Shown here piece by piece: positions 7,311-16,298 of a DNA stretch of 32,224 nt. The notes beneath the pieces are model-generated. The model saw nothing but the letters and a program-made list of their open reading frames with translations, searched no databases and was not told the origin of the DNA. The translations under genes and the position numbers were made by a program. Source of the stretch: Daejeonella sp. GTDB lineage: Bacteria; Bacteroidota; Bacteroidia; Sphingobacteriales; Sphingobacteriaceae. The stretch covers positions 1 through 32,224 of the forward strand of contig NZ_JAUYSS010000043.1 of the NCBI RefSeq assembly GCF_030695525.1, written 5' to 3'. The first letter of the stretch is position 1. Each line of letters starts with the position of its first letter.

Positions 7311-7829
7311 ATGGCTATTCAAACCTCCATACTTTTTAAAGGCTTCAGTGGAAGTATCAACCGGCAGTTGTTATTCAGACAATGCGCGGGGAAAACAGTT
7401 GTTTCCAGGTTCCCTGACAGAAGTTCTGTGATCTATTCGGAAAAACAGAAACAGGAGCGGAGACGTTTCGCAGATGCGGTTTCGTTTGCACGGGTAGTGA
7501 TTTCAGATCGGGGTTTGAAACAGGTTTACAGCATTAAAGCTGCTTTGCTGGGATTCCGATCCGTCTGGAATGTGGCTATTGCAGAACATATGAGTGATCA
7601 ACCGCTAAAGGTCAAAAAGAAGAAAATGCCCTTTGATAAATCGCAGATAGAATTACAGGCAGGCAGAAAAATACAAATAAAGTTATTTAGAACGATAGAA
7701 GGGGAGCCTCCGGTTTTGGTTAAGTTATCACTGCGATATAGCAGAAGCAGGAATATTACTAAAATACGGCGGGATAGAGTGGGCTTACAGAGGGATGCGA
7801 GTGAATTACAAATTGTAAATTTATGCTAG
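7311..7829 (+). CDS. Hypothetical protein (MAIQ...KGFSGSINRQL type)
   Basis: 172 aa, soluble, basic, with no signal peptide or membrane segment. The start ATG 7311 is preceded by AAGGAATTAAG, an acceptable ribosome-binding site. The N-terminal third (ILFKGFSGSINRQLLFRQCAGKTVVSRFPDRSS) resembles a kind of small uncharacterised protein I recall as common in Bacteroidota. I can give it no function. It lies in the accessory block between the broken DUF1016 gene and the KilA-N gene. The C-terminal end is rich in arginine and could be partly decayed. Confidence 0.55.
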   Translation: MAIQTSILFKGFSGSINRQLLFRQCAGKTVVSRFPDRSSVIYSEKQKQERRRFADAVSFARVVISDRGLKQVYSIKAALLGFRSVWNVAIAEHMSDQPLKVKKKKMPFDKSQIELQAGRKIQIKLFRTIEGEPPVLVKLSLRYSRSRNITKIRRDRVGLQRDASELQIVNLC

Positions 7830-8013
7830 CCGGGTAACTGATGACGGTGGCGTTTTCCGTCATTCCGAAGGAGGCCCGCAGGCCGGAAGAATAGGTAGGG
7901 CGAGCAGTCTCATGATCAACGCTTTTAGCATTAGTAATAAGAATTCACCTCGCGATAAGGCTTGTTTTTCAATTGTAGGTTGTTAAATGCTTTATTTTCT
8001 AAGTATTTCATAG

Positions 8014-8838
8014 TCACTTCAATTTCTTAAAATTATTGTTTCCTAAGAGAGATTTCATCTGGGTAATGGCTATCCTATTCAACTGCTTTAGTCGATCACT
8101 TTGTTTCAATCCCTGGTGAATTAATACAGCATTAATGCTTTCCATGTTGCTCAAAACTACCAATTGTTCTATTGTTGCCTCATCGCGTATATTGCCTTCA
8201 GCTTTAGGATTTGCCTCTCGCCACTGTTTTGCTGTCAGACCAAACAGTGCTACATTTAGCATATCGGCTTCATCTGAATACACAAAGCGAATTTTCTCTA
8301 TGCTTAGAGTTTCGGGTATCAGGATTTCCTTAATTGCATCGGTATGGATGTGGTAATTTACCTTAGCTAAGGTGCGCTGAAGATTCCAATCTAGTTTTAA
8401 TCGATCGCTTTCATCAGCCTTGAGTCGCTGAAATTCCTTAATGAAATAAAATTTGAATTCGGCACTGATCCATGTTGCAAATTCAAAAGCAATATCCCGG
8501 TGTGCAAAAGTTCCTCCATATCGTCCTGATTTTGAAATTATTCCTTTTGCATTAGTAGTTTCAATCCACTTTTGCGGAGTAAGTGCAAAACTGTTTGACC
8601 CTGACTCATTTTTAAAGGCATCGAATTCGATGCCTTTAAAATCAGGGTTGTTGAGCTGTTCCCAAAGACCGCAAAATTCAATTGCGCTTCTGGTTCTCAT
8701 CCAGTTTTGTATGATATAGTTTGTTCGCTCAGAATCGCGGTAACGAGCCATATCAGTAAGCGAAATAAAATCGTTCATTTGGTCGGAAATCAACGTAATT
8801 TCTCTGCCCTGAACGCTTAATGTTTTGCTTTTTGACAT
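8014..8838 (-). CDS. KilA-N domain protein
   Basis: 274 aa. The N-terminal half is a KilA-N domain, a DNA-binding fold first seen in phage P1 KilA and common in phages and large DNA viruses. Visible landmarks are ISLTDMARYRDSERTNYIIQNWMRTRSAIEFCGLWE, FALTPQKWIETTNAKGI, and GRYGGTFAHRDIAFEFATWISAEFKFYFIKEFQR, read here in three parts. The C-terminal half (about 150-274) is helical and seen in bacterial chromosomal versions. It starts 12 bp after icmF stops, with AAGGACTC as ribosome-binding site, so it could be co-transcribed with icmF, though the functions have no clear link. It probably arrived with mobile DNA. Confidence 0.88.
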   Translation of the reverse strand: MSKSKTLSVQGREITLISDQMNDFISLTDMARYRDSERTNYIIQNWMRTRSAIEFCGLWEQLNNPDFKGIEFDAFKNESGSNSFALTPQKWIETTNAKGIISKSGRYGGTFAHRDIAFEFATWISAEFKFYFIKEFQRLKADESDRLKLDWNLQRTLAKVNYHIHTDAIKEILIPETLSIEKIRFVYSDEADMLNVALFGLTAKQWREANPKAEGNIRDEATIEQLVVLSNMESINAVLIHQGLKQSDRLKQLNRIAITQMKSLLGNNNFKKLK

Positions 8839-8850
8839 GAGTCCTTTTAA

Positions 8851-11800
8851 TTACATATTCCTCCTATACTGCCCCCCAACCTCATACAATGCATGCGAAA
8901 TCTGCCCCAGGGAACAAACCTTGCAAACTTCCATTAGGCTTTCAAAAATATTTTCTCCGGCAATGGCTTTCTGTTGAAGTTCTTTCAAAAGCTTAGCTGA
9001 AGTTTCCTCATTTCTTTGCTGAAAGGTTTCCAAAGCGCTGATCTGAAATTGCTTTTCTTCTTCTGTCGCACGGATGACTTCTGATGGGATGATGGTCGGT
9101 GAACCATTTTTATTGAGGAAAGTATTCACCCCAACAATCGGATAAGTTCCGTCGTGTTTCAGGGTTTCATAGTAAAGTGATTCTTCCTGAATGCGGCTGC
9201 GCTGGTACATCGTTTCCATGGCTCCCAACACTCCGCCGCGATCATTGACCCGTTTGAATTCCTCCAAAACGGCTGCTTCAACAAGTTCGGTTAGTTCTTC
9301 AATTATGAAGGCTCCCTGTAATGGGTTTTCATTTTTTGCCAGACCTAATTCCCGGTTGATAATGAGCTGTATCGCCATCGCCCTGCGTACCGACTCTTCT
9401 GTAGGTGTGGTGATCGCTTCATCATAAGCATTGGTATGCAGTGAATTGCAATTATCATAGATCGCGTAAAGCGCCTGCAAGGTGGTACGGATATCATTGA
9501 AATCGATTTCCTGAGCATGTAAAGATCGCCCGGAAGTCTGGATATGATATTTTAATTTTTGGGAGCGGTCATTGCCCTTGTATTTATGCTTGATAGCTTT
9601 TGCCCAGATAATTCTGGCCACGCGTCCGATCACAGAATATTCAGGATCAATTCCGTTAGAGAAAAAGAAGGAAAGATTGGGTGCAAACTCATCGATATGC
9701 ATCCCACGACTCAGGTAATACTCCACGAAAGTAAAGCCATTACTCAAGGTAAATGCCAATTGTGAAATCGGATTAGCTCCTGCTTCAGCAATATGGTATC
9801 CCGAAATGGAAACAGAATAGAAGTTCCTTACCTGTTTGTCGATGAAGTACTTCTGGATATCACCCATCATCCTAAGGGCGAATTCAGTTGAGAAGATGCA
9901 GGTATTTTGTGCCTGGTCTTCTTTTAAAATATCTGCCTGCACAGTACCTCTTACACTGGCAATTGCATAGGCTTTGATCTTATTATAGACATTTGCCGGT
10001 AAAACCTGGTCGCCGGTAAGTCCGAGAAGCATTAAGCCAAGTCCATTGTTCCCTTCAGGGAGTTCACCCTGATAAACCGGCTGATTTATGCCCTTTGCTT
10101 TGAAAATCTGTTCAATTTTGGCCTTAACTTCTGCCTGTAGCCCATTTTCAATGATGTATTTCTCACATTGCTGGTCGATGGCGGCATTCATGAAGAAGCC
10201 AAGCAGCATTGGCGCAGGACCATTAATGGTCATGGATACCGATGTGGAAGGATGGCAGAGATCAAAACCGCTGTATAGTTTTTTAGCATCATCAAGTGTC
10301 GCGATGCTAACCCCTGAATTTCCAATCTTACCGTAAATATCAGGACGTAGGCCGGGATCTTCTCCGTAAAGTGTGACCGAGTCGAAAGCTGTAGAAAGAC
10401 GGTGTGCCGGCTGTCCGAGGGAAACATAATGAAAACGCTTGTTGGTTCTCTCCGGACCGCCTTCGCCGGCAAACATTCGGGTTGGGTCTTCGCCTTCACG
10501 TTTTAAAGGGAATACTCCTGCAGCGTATGGAAACTCTCCGGGTACATTTTCAGTCAGTAACCAGCGCAGAATGTCGCCCCATGCTTCATATCTCGGTAAG
10601 GAGATCTTGGGAATTCTAAGTTTGGACAAAGATTCGGAATAAAGAGATTGCTTAATTTCCTTATCCCGGACTTTAAAAATGAATTCATCAGCCTTATATT
10701 TTAAGATCGTTTCCGGCCATTCACGCAATAATCTTCGGCATTCCGGATCAAGACTTTCTTCAAGTTTATTATATACATCAGTCAAAGGTCCATCTAAATC
10801 CTTTTTTAAGCCCTCTCCTTCGGAGAGGGTTTGGGTGAGGCCCAATACCCCCTTAACCTGAAACATCTGCTGAGCAATTTTACTCTGCGCATTTACCCAT
10901 TCGGCATAAGCTGAACTGCTTTCAACGATTTCTGCGAGATAACGGATCCGCTCTGGCGGAATGATATAACTCTTTTCGCTATGCTTTCCAATCAATTCCA
11001 TTTTTGCCTGGAAATCATATCCGGTTTTTCTTAAAATGGCCTTCATCAATTCCGCGAAGAGTTTATTCATTCCGGGATCATTGAATTGTGAAGCCATGGT
11101 GCCGATCACCGGCAGATCCTCATCTGCTGCATCAAACAATTGATGATTGCGTTTGAATTGTTTCCTTACATCCCTGATCGCATCCAGTGCCCCGCGCTTA
11201 TCAAATTTATTGATCGCAACAATATCGGCGAAGTCGAGCATGTCGATCTTTTCCAATTGTGTTGCTGCTCCAAACTCGGGAGTCATCACATATAAGGATA
11301 CATCACAATGTTCGGTGATCTCAGTATCCGACTGTCCGATGCCGGAAGTTTCAACAATGATCAGTTCGTATCCTGCTGCCTTACAGATATCAATCGACTC
11401 CTGAACATATTTCGAAAGGGCTAAATTGGCCTGCCTGGTTGCCAGGGAACGCATATAAACCCTTGGGTTATTGATGGAATTCATCCGGATACGGTCGCCC
11501 AATAAAGCCCCACCGGTTTTTCGTTTTGATGGATCTACAGAGATAATGGCAATGCTTTTATCAGTTTCGACCAAAAAACGACGAACCAGTTCATCGATCA
11601 GTGATGATTTTCCTGCTCCTCCTGTACCTGTTATCCCAATAACCGGGACTTTTTTATCTGCATTTAATTTTTCAAGTTCTTTCAGAAAGCTTTCTGTCTG
11701 CTCAGGATGGTTTTCTGCCAGGGTGATCGCGGAAGCTATGGCATTGACATTCTTCTGCTGAATGCCCTGAAGTTCATTCGTCAGGCTGGTATGGGTTTGG

Positions 11801-12228
11801 AAATCACATGCCTGGAGCATATCATTGATCATTCCCTGAAGCCCCATTTTTCGGCCATCATCAGGTGAATAGATCTGCGTAATGCCGTATTCTTTAAGTT
11901 CTTTGATTTCAGTCGGTAAGATCACGCCACCACCACCGGCAAATATTTTAATATGTCCTGCGCCCAATTCCTGCAGCAGATCATACATATATTTTAAATA
12001 TTCAATATGCCCTCCCTGATAAGATGTCATGGCAATACCTTGTACATCCTCCTGAATCGCACAGTTTACCACCTCCTGCACAGATCGGTTATGACCCAGA
12101 TGGATAACCTCTGCCCCGGAGGACTGAAGTATGCGCCGCATAATGTTTATGGTTGCATCATGCCCATCGAACAGGGCAGCTGCTGTAACAAAACGTATCT
12201 TATGTTTAGGTTTGTAGACTTCGGTCAT
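8851..12228 (-). CDS. icmF: Fused isobutyryl-CoA mutase IcmF
   Basis: 1125 aa, the usual size of the fused enzyme. Order: B12-binding domain with DGHDAT at 21-26 and the GGG loop near 98-101; MeaB-like G-protein chaperone with P-loop GTGGAGKS at 201-208 and NKFDKRG later; linker; methylmalonyl-CoA-mutase-type catalytic barrel ([47 protein letters not shown]). It uses adenosylcobalamin to interconvert isobutyryl-CoA and n-butyryl-CoA, and some members also act on isovaleryl-CoA, with the G domain loading and protecting the cofactor. The linker near residues 460-474 carries an odd inserted peptide ([13 protein letters not shown]) coded by a palindromic repeat. A KilA-N gene follows after 12 bp. 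Confidence 0.94.
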   Translation of the reverse strand: MTEVYKPKHKIRFVTAAALFDGHDATINIMRRILQSSGAEVIHLGHNRSVQEVVNCAIQEDVQGIAMTSYQGGHIEYLKYMYDLLQELGAGHIKIFAGGGGVILPTEIKELKEYGITQIYSPDDGRKMGLQGMINDMLQACDFQTHTSLTNELQGIQQKNVNAIASAITLAENHPEQTESFLKELEKLNADKKVPVIGITGTGGAGKSSLIDELVRRFLVETDKSIAIISVDPSKRKTGGALLGDRIRMNSINNPRVYMRSLATRQANLALSKYVQESIDICKAAGYELIIVETSGIGQSDTEITEHCDVSLYVMTPEFGAATQLEKIDMLDFADIVAINKFDKRGALDAIRDVRKQFKRNHQLFDAADEDLPVIGTMASQFNDPGMNKLFAELMKAILRKTGYDFQAKMELIGKHSEKSYIIPPERIRYLAEIVESSSAYAEWVNAQSKIAQQMFQVKGVLGLTQTLSEGEGLKKDLDGPLTDVYNKLEESLDPECRRLLREWPETILKYKADEFIFKVRDKEIKQSLYSESLSKLRIPKISLPRYEAWGDILRWLLTENVPGEFPYAAGVFPLKREGEDPTRMFAGEGGPERTNKRFHYVSLGQPAHRLSTAFDSVTLYGEDPGLRPDIYGKIGNSGVSIATLDDAKKLYSGFDLCHPSTSVSMTINGPAPMLLGFFMNAAIDQQCEKYIIENGLQAEVKAKIEQIFKAKGINQPVYQGELPEGNNGLGLMLLGLTGDQVLPANVYNKIKAYAIASVRGTVQADILKEDQAQNTCIFSTEFALRMMGDIQKYFIDKQVRNFYSVSISGYHIAEAGANPISQLAFTLSNGFTFVEYYLSRGMHIDEFAPNLSFFFSNGIDPEYSVIGRVARIIWAKAIKHKYKGNDRSQKLKYHIQTSGRSLHAQEIDFNDIRTTLQALYAIYDNCNSLHTNAYDEAITTPTEESVRRAMAIQLIINRELGLAKNENPLQGAFIIEELTELVEAAVLEEFKRVNDRGGVLGAMETMYQRSRIQEESLYYETLKHDGTYPIVGVNTFLNKNGSPTIIPSEVIRATEEEKQFQISALETFQQRNEETSAKLLKELQQKAIAGENIFESLMEVCKVCSLGQISHALYEVGGQYRRNM
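10811..10853. repeat. Palindromic repeat inserted in frame in icmF
   Basis: CCCTCTCC-TTC-GGAGAGGG (10811-10829) followed by TTTGGGTGAGGCCC. This is the look of a dispersed intergenic palindrome, yet here it codes, on the minus strand, for [13 protein letters not shown] in the linker between the G domain and the mutase domain. The frame is kept and both domains are intact, so the insertion seems tolerated. Confidence 0.65.
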
Positions 12229-12502
12229 TTTGATTCTTCTTGGGGTATAAAGGTAAGAATAATTGGATTGATGAGAGATTTAGGGGGGATAGAAATAAGA
12301 ACCCGGGTTCAAATTGCTTCTGACAATAGTGATGGCTTGTGCCCGAAAATTTTATCGTGTATGATCAGGTGTTGAACTGACCTCGAAGGTTAATGTAAGT
12401 ATTTTAGAAATTAAAGTTTCCAGCTTTCATTGATGGAAATTTGTAATACGTGTTTAAGGAAGTTTCCACTCTAGTTGATCAAACCTGGTAATATTTATTG
12501 CA
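12229..12502. other. Gap upstream of icmF
   Basis: Gene-free DNA before the GIY-YIG element, which begins at 12503. On the minus strand TACCTTTA, one mismatch from TAnnTTTG, lies about 20 bp before the icmF start and may be its -7 element. No clear TTG is placed for -33. Otherwise I see nothing here. Confidence 0.4.
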
Positions 12503-13036
12503 GGAGGTTCTCGCTTTCGCGAGAATGACAAGCATGGGGGTATGAGGGAGATTCCAGCCTTCGCTGGAATCGAAATGCGGAACCGTATGATAAATGATGC
12601 TACCTTTTACTCATTTTTTGTCTTTAGATATTTCGGGAATTGCAGTTTTGGGAAATGAAGGAATATTTTGTTTACATGCTAACTAATACATTTCATAACG
12701 TTTTGTACATCGGTATTACAAACAATATCCGCAGAAGAGTGTATGAACATAAACGAAAGCTCGTTTATGGATTCACAAGTAAGTACAATTGCACAAAACT
12801 TGTGTGGTATGAAAAGTTCACTGATGTGAACTCAGCCATCGCCAGGGAAAAACAATTAAAGACCTGGCAACGATCATGGAAAAATACTTTAATTGAAAAG
12901 CTTAACCCAGATTGGCATGATCTTGCCGCGAATTGGTTCATTAAAAGTGATAAGTAACCCAAGCCGATTCCAGCGAAGGCTGGAATCTCCTTACTCTCCA
13001 ACAACGCTTGTCATTCCCGCGAAAGCGGGAACCTCC
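12503..13036 (+). mobile_element. GIY-YIG gene between double-palindrome inverted ends (putative autonomous element)
   Basis: Left end: A hairpin 12503-12530 (TTCTCGC-TTTC-GCGAGAA, then TGACA), 16 bp, B hairpin 12547-12572 (ATTCCAGC-CTTC-GCTGGAAT). Right end: B' 12965-12990, 18 bp, A' 13009-13036. The right end reverse complemented reads almost like the left end over about 70 bp, including outer GGAGGTTC, ATGACAAGC and the identical B hairpin. The only gene inside is the GIY-YIG nuclease (12655-12957), preceded by 80 bp that recur in the deleted copy at 13353-13585. No target duplication is apparent by eye. That this is a mobile unit is my inference from the two matching copies. Confidence 0.65.
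12655..12957 (+). CDS. Small GIY-YIG endonuclease-family protein
   Basis: 100 aa from ATG 12655 (MKEYFVYMLTN). A TTG 15 bases upstream is open but would start before the family motif and is not needed. The protein is a single GIY-YIG domain: VYMLTN near 6-11 stands for GIY, YIG at 18-20, R26-R28 region (NNIRRRVYEH) with the conserved Arg and His, and the catalytic-type Glu in AREKQLKTW (E65). Such stand-alone domains resemble the nuclease part of UvrC and of homing enzymes and cut DNA with a metal ion. They occur in many copies in Bacteroidota, with unknown roles. Here the gene sits inside inverted palindromic ends, suggesting a part in spreading or excising them. Confidence 0.88.
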   Translation: MKEYFVYMLTNTFHNVLYIGITNNIRRRVYEHKRKLVYGFTSKYNCTKLVWYEKFTDVNSAIAREKQLKTWQRSWKNTLIEKLNPDWHDLAANWFIKSDK

Positions 13037-13102
13037 GCTAACTTAACTTACAAAGAAGAAACAGAAGGAAGCGAGAACATTAAATACACCATCATATAAT
13101 TC

Positions 13103-13337
13103 CTTTTCAGCGAAGGCTGGAATCTCCTTACCCTCGCCCAACCATGTTTGTCAACCGATAAAATCAATTCACGCTAAAGCGGGAACCTCCGACAATACAT
13201 TTAAGGCAGGATCAAGGAAAGCTGTAATCTCATACCCAAAACCATTCTAAAATTTTATATCTGCGATGGATGGAATCTCCTCACCTCCAACCACGTTTGT
13301 CAACCGATAAAATAGGTTCCCGCAAAGGCACAATCTC
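13103..13337. repeat. Degenerate B'-A' units with an internal duplication
   Basis: B'-like 13103-13127 and a broken A' ending AAAGCGGGAACCTCC near 13190; a weak B' near 13209-13231; B'-like 13261-13280 and a broken A' near 13313-13337. A segment of about 42 bp occurs twice (13121-13164 and 13274-13313), with the exact shared word GTTTGTCAACCGATAAAAT. In both, the A' stem is interrupted at the same place, so this damaged form was itself duplicated. No gene is present. Confidence 0.6.
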
Positions 13338-13352
13338 ATTATTTAAGAGTCG

Positions 13353-13585
13353 GGAGGTTCCAGCTTTCGCTGGAATGACAAAATTTTTTGGTTAAAAAGG
13401 AGATTCCAGCCTTCGCTGGAATCGCAAGAAGGAACCGTATTATAAATGATGTAGTGCTTCTACTCATTTTTTGTCTTTATATATCTTTGGAATGAGGAGT
13501 GATCTGACTCCGATTCCAGCGACGGCTGGAATCTCCTTACCCTCCCCCCACCCCGCGTGTCATTCCCGCGAAGGCGGGAACCTCC
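13353..13585 (+). mobile_element. Internally deleted (MITE-like) copy of the GIY-YIG element
   Basis: Same order of ends as 12503-13036: A 13353-13380, 18 bp, B 13399-13424, core, B' 13510-13535, 22 bp, A' 13558-13585. The core starts with the same pre-gene sequence as the full element (GGAACCGTAT, ATAAATGATG, CTACTCATTTTTTGTCTTTA) up to an ATG at the matching place, then jumps to AGTGAT, a word found at the end of the GIY-YIG gene, and on to CCGATTCCAGCG. Nearly the whole gene is therefore missing. This is the usual relation of a non-autonomous element to its parent. Confidence 0.65.
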
Positions 13586-13653
13586 TGTAACCCATCTTAT
13601 AATTCCTTATTAACGCAACATGGAACCTCCAACAATAACCCTAATAAACCTAT

Positions 13654-13896
13654 CTAACCCTTCTTAGGACTATGCTTACTCGGCATTTTTGGCGCCTTTG
13701 TTTTGCCCTGAACCATGGAGTTTACATTTCCTTTATTTACGGTAGCCTGTTTATTGTCTGTTTGATGAGACATCTGTCCGCCGCTGTTTGAAATGCCTCT
13801 TGATTTCAGAGTTTCTTTTTTTGCATTGATCGATTGATTTCCTTTTGAACTACCCTGCTGGTTTTCATTGGATTTGTTTCTTACCGGTGTTTTCAT
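13654..13896 (-). CDS. Small basic, low-complexity hypothetical protein
   Basis: 80 aa, rich in Lys, Ser, Asn, Gln and Gly, almost without hydrophobic residues, so probably disordered and perhaps nucleic-acid binding. The start is supported by AAGAGG, 5 bases before the ATG. It lies alone, between the repeat cluster and corA, on the same strand as corA but behind it by 94 bp. I do not recognise a family. The composition resembles small stress-related or DNA-associated basic proteins of soil Bacteroidota, which is only an impression. Confidence 0.5.
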   Translation of the reverse strand: MKTPVRNKSNENQQGSSKGNQSINAKKETLKSRGISNSGGQMSHQTDNKQATVNKGNVNSMVQGKTKAPKMPSKHSPKKG

Positions 13897-13990
13897 AGTA
13901 ACCTCTTGTTTTTACAAGGCTGTTGCAAGCATTTGCATTTCGCCATATCTACAAGATACGAATAAGTATTCCGGTAAAAAATGACTTAGG

Positions 13991-14944
13991 TTACAACCAG
14001 TTTTTCTTTTTGAAATAAATCAGGGTAATGACTGATGACAAAACCATTAGCGAAATAGCAAAGACATAGCCATAATCCCAGCCCAGTTCAGGCATAATCT
14101 TAAAATTCATGCCATAGACACTGGCGATCAATGTTGGAGGCATAAAGGCAACAGTAGCTACCGTGAAAATTTTAATGATCCGGTTCTGCTCGATGTTCAC
14201 CAGACCCATAAAGGTATCCTGAAGGTATTCCAATCGTTCAAAGGCAAATTTATTGTGCTCGATCAGTGAGCCGATATCCTTGATCATGATCCGCAAAACA
14301 GGCATATATTCTTCAGGAAATAAACTGCTTTTCATCAGGGAGGATACTAAACGCTGCTTATCCACAATGTTTTCGCGCATCAGTATGTTGTAGTTCTGGA
14401 AGGAGGCAATTTTTAAGAGAATCTCCTCATCTGAACGTTTTCTGTTCAGGGTTAATTTTTTATTCAGGTCGGCGATGTCTTTCGCGAGACCTTCAATGAT
14501 ATCTGCATCCTGTTCAATTCCTGTTTCAAGAATCGTGAGCAGGATATGATACCCGTTTGTAAATGAACCCGGATTTGATTTTATCTTTTTGACGGATTCA
14601 CCAAAGGTCTTCAAATCGTCATCCCGGTAGGTAAACAGGATTCCTTTTTCAAGGATAATTGAAACAGGGCAATAATCAAATTCCTGCATTTTGGGCGACA
14701 GGAAATTGGAGTTGATGATCAGTTCATCATCCAGTTCATTAAAGCGGGAAGAACTTTCAATCTCTGAGGACTCTTCTACTGAAGAGTATTTGATATCAAA
14801 ATAGGTTTCTATGGTCACCTTTTCTTCAACGGTAGAATTTTGAAGATCTACCCAAACCATGTCGTTAAGCGGGATTGTACGCAGTAAAGTGATGTCACTT
14901 TCTTTCGCCAGTCGTTTATCTTTTTTATAATATATCCGGAGCAT
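13991..14944 (-). CDS. corA: CorA-family magnesium/divalent cation transporter
   Basis: 317 aa, the usual length. A long soluble N-terminal part with helices ends in two membrane segments. The signature GMN, which forms the ion selectivity loop at the pore mouth, is at 278-280 (ASVYGMNFKIMPELGW), after the first segment (FTVATVAFMPPTLIASVY), and the second segment follows (YGYVFAISLMVLSSVITLIYF). The C-terminal KKKNWL matches the family's basic tail. It works as a homopentamer in the inner membrane, mainly importing Mg2+ and sometimes Co2+ or Ni2+. It is divergent from the radical SAM gene, with a shared short control region. Confidence 0.92.
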   Translation of the reverse strand: MLRIYYKKDKRLAKESDITLLRTIPLNDMVWVDLQNSTVEEKVTIETYFDIKYSSVEESSEIESSSRFNELDDELIINSNFLSPKMQEFDYCPVSIILEKGILFTYRDDDLKTFGESVKKIKSNPGSFTNGYHILLTILETGIEQDADIIEGLAKDIADLNKKLTLNRKRSDEEILLKIASFQNYNILMRENIVDKQRLVSSLMKSSLFPEEYMPVLRIMIKDIGSLIEHNKFAFERLEYLQDTFMGLVNIEQNRIIKIFTVATVAFMPPTLIASVYGMNFKIMPELGWDYGYVFAISLMVLSSVITLIYFKKKNWL

Positions 14945-14975
14945 AGGCAGAATTTATGGGTAAGATTGAATTTTG

Positions 14976-14983
14976 TATCTTTG
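14976..14983 (+). promoter_or_regulatory. -7 element inside the apparent N-terminus of the radical SAM gene
   Basis: TATCTTTG followed by CAAA is a perfect Bacteroidota -7 element. The -33 word is weak (TTATG near 14954). Transcription from here should begin around 14987-14991, which moves the usable start codon downstream to TTG 14997 and gives a leader of only a few bases. Confidence 0.6.
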
Positions 14984-14996
14984 CAAAAATAAAGTT

Positions 14997-15962
14997 TTGG
15001 GAACACCTTTAGATTACGGATTCAAGAATTATAATCATTATGGCGCTTATCTTAAAAATAAGTATGATGGGCAGCGCGTATATAAGATTATTGCTGATGC
15101 CGGATTTACCTGCCCAAACCGTGATGGGAGTAAGGGTTACGGCGGATGCACCTATTGTAATGTAGATTCTTTTACTCCCGAGCTTTCCCGGAAACTTCCA
15201 ACCATTCGAGAGCAGATCGAGCAGGGCATGGAAAGGGCCTATAAAAACTACAGAGCCGAAAAGTTTATTATCTATTTTCAGCCCAATACCAATACCTATG
15301 CTCCAACTCATTACCTCAAAATGCTTTATGATGAAGCGCTGAGTATCAATACAGAGGGTATTGTCGGATTGTCAGTTGGAACCCGCCCTGATTGTATTGA
15401 TTTTGAGAAGCTGGCATTACTCGAAAGTTATGCTGATCGCTTTGATGTGGATCTGGAGATGGGGATGGAATCTATCTATGATGATACCCTTTTGCAGATC
15501 AACAGGGGATGTACCCACCAGGAATTCCTGAATGCAATTCAATTGGCAGAAAATACAAAGGTTGATATCTGTGTACATACCATTTTTGGCTTCCCTTGGG
15601 AAACCCATGAAATGATGCTGCGTTATGCGGATGAGATCAACAGATACCCTCAAATTAAATTTGTTAAACTACATCATCTTCATATAGTAAAAGGCTCGAT
15701 CATGGGCTCAAGATATGCCCGCGATCCTTTTAAAGTATTCACTATTGATGAATACACTGATTTTATAGCTGAATTTATTCCTTTATTAAGACCTGATATT
15801 GTACTTCAAAGACTATTTGGCCTCGCCGATTTCGATTTGCTCATCGCTCCAAACTGGGGAATGAAGAAATCTCAGATCCAGAGTTATATCGATAAGCGTC
15901 TGGAAGCCAAAGGGGTTGTTCAGGGGAGTGCTTATAAAGGTGCTTCGGTTTTGGTTGTTTAA
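14997..15962 (+). CDS. TIGR01212-family (YhcC-like) radical SAM protein
   Basis: 321 aa if translation starts at TTG 14997. No in-frame ATG precedes the domain, and the longer TTG start at 14973 overlaps the promoter. The 4Fe-4S cluster cysteines are C39, C51 and C54 (FTCPNRDGSKGYGGCTYC), with the wide spacing typical of the YhcC group rather than CxxxCxxC. Further family marks are VGLSVGTRPDC, DLEMGMES and CVHTIFGFPWET. The family resembles Elp3-type radical SAM enzymes and its substrate is not established. It faces away from corA. Confidence 0.88.
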   Translation: MGTPLDYGFKNYNHYGAYLKNKYDGQRVYKIIADAGFTCPNRDGSKGYGGCTYCNVDSFTPELSRKLPTIREQIEQGMERAYKNYRAEKFIIYFQPNTNTYAPTHYLKMLYDEALSINTEGIVGLSVGTRPDCIDFEKLALLESYADRFDVDLEMGMESIYDDTLLQINRGCTHQEFLNAIQLAENTKVDICVHTIFGFPWETHEMMLRYADEINRYPQIKFVKLHHLHIVKGSIMGSRYARDPFKVFTIDEYTDFIAEFIPLLRPDIVLQRLFGLADFDLLIAPNWGMKKSQIQSYIDKRLEAKGVVQGSAYKGASVLVV

Positions 15963-15971
15963 TCTTATTGT

Positions 15972-16095
15972 GGATTATTTAACGGTAATATGGCGCTAAA
16001 GCACCAATATTTGTTCCGTTCTTGCCGCTTAGGTTTTGGGCTGAAGCCCGCCCGGAAAACCGGATCCATACCCGGAGCTAAAGCACCGGGCTATT
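15972..16095. repeat. GGGCTGAAGCCC repeat unit, copy 1
   Basis: About 125 bp that recurs at 16412-16536 in the same orientation. Shared words are GCTAAAGCACCA, TATTTGTTCC, TTTTGGGCTGAAGCCCG and ACCCGGAGCTAAAGCACC followed by GGGCTATT. It contains the palindrome GGGCTgaAGCCC. It lies downstream of the radical SAM gene in the 899-bp gene-free gap before amt. Confidence 0.75.
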
Positions 16096-16298
16096 GAACA
16101 ATATGGCTATCCCAATGCTCAATATTAATATTCAATCATCTAATTATCCATCATCCAGTCATTAATTGACGTATAGTGTATCAATATTTCACGTATTAAC
16201 GCACTGGTAAACTTCCATTTTATTTTAGGCGCATTAGTATTCCATTGGCTTTGTCAAAGTATATATGATATGTCACCAATACGGTTTTGCTCAATAGG

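Noticed and set aside
9083-9230. Second functional copy of icmF at 7008-7155
   Set aside because: Only about 148 bp is present and its frame is broken, so it is a fragment, not a gene.
12503-13585. CRISPR array
   Set aside because: Repeats are palindromic, occur in both orientations, vary in stem sequence, and are unevenly spaced round a gene. No uniform direct repeats with unique spacers and no cas genes.
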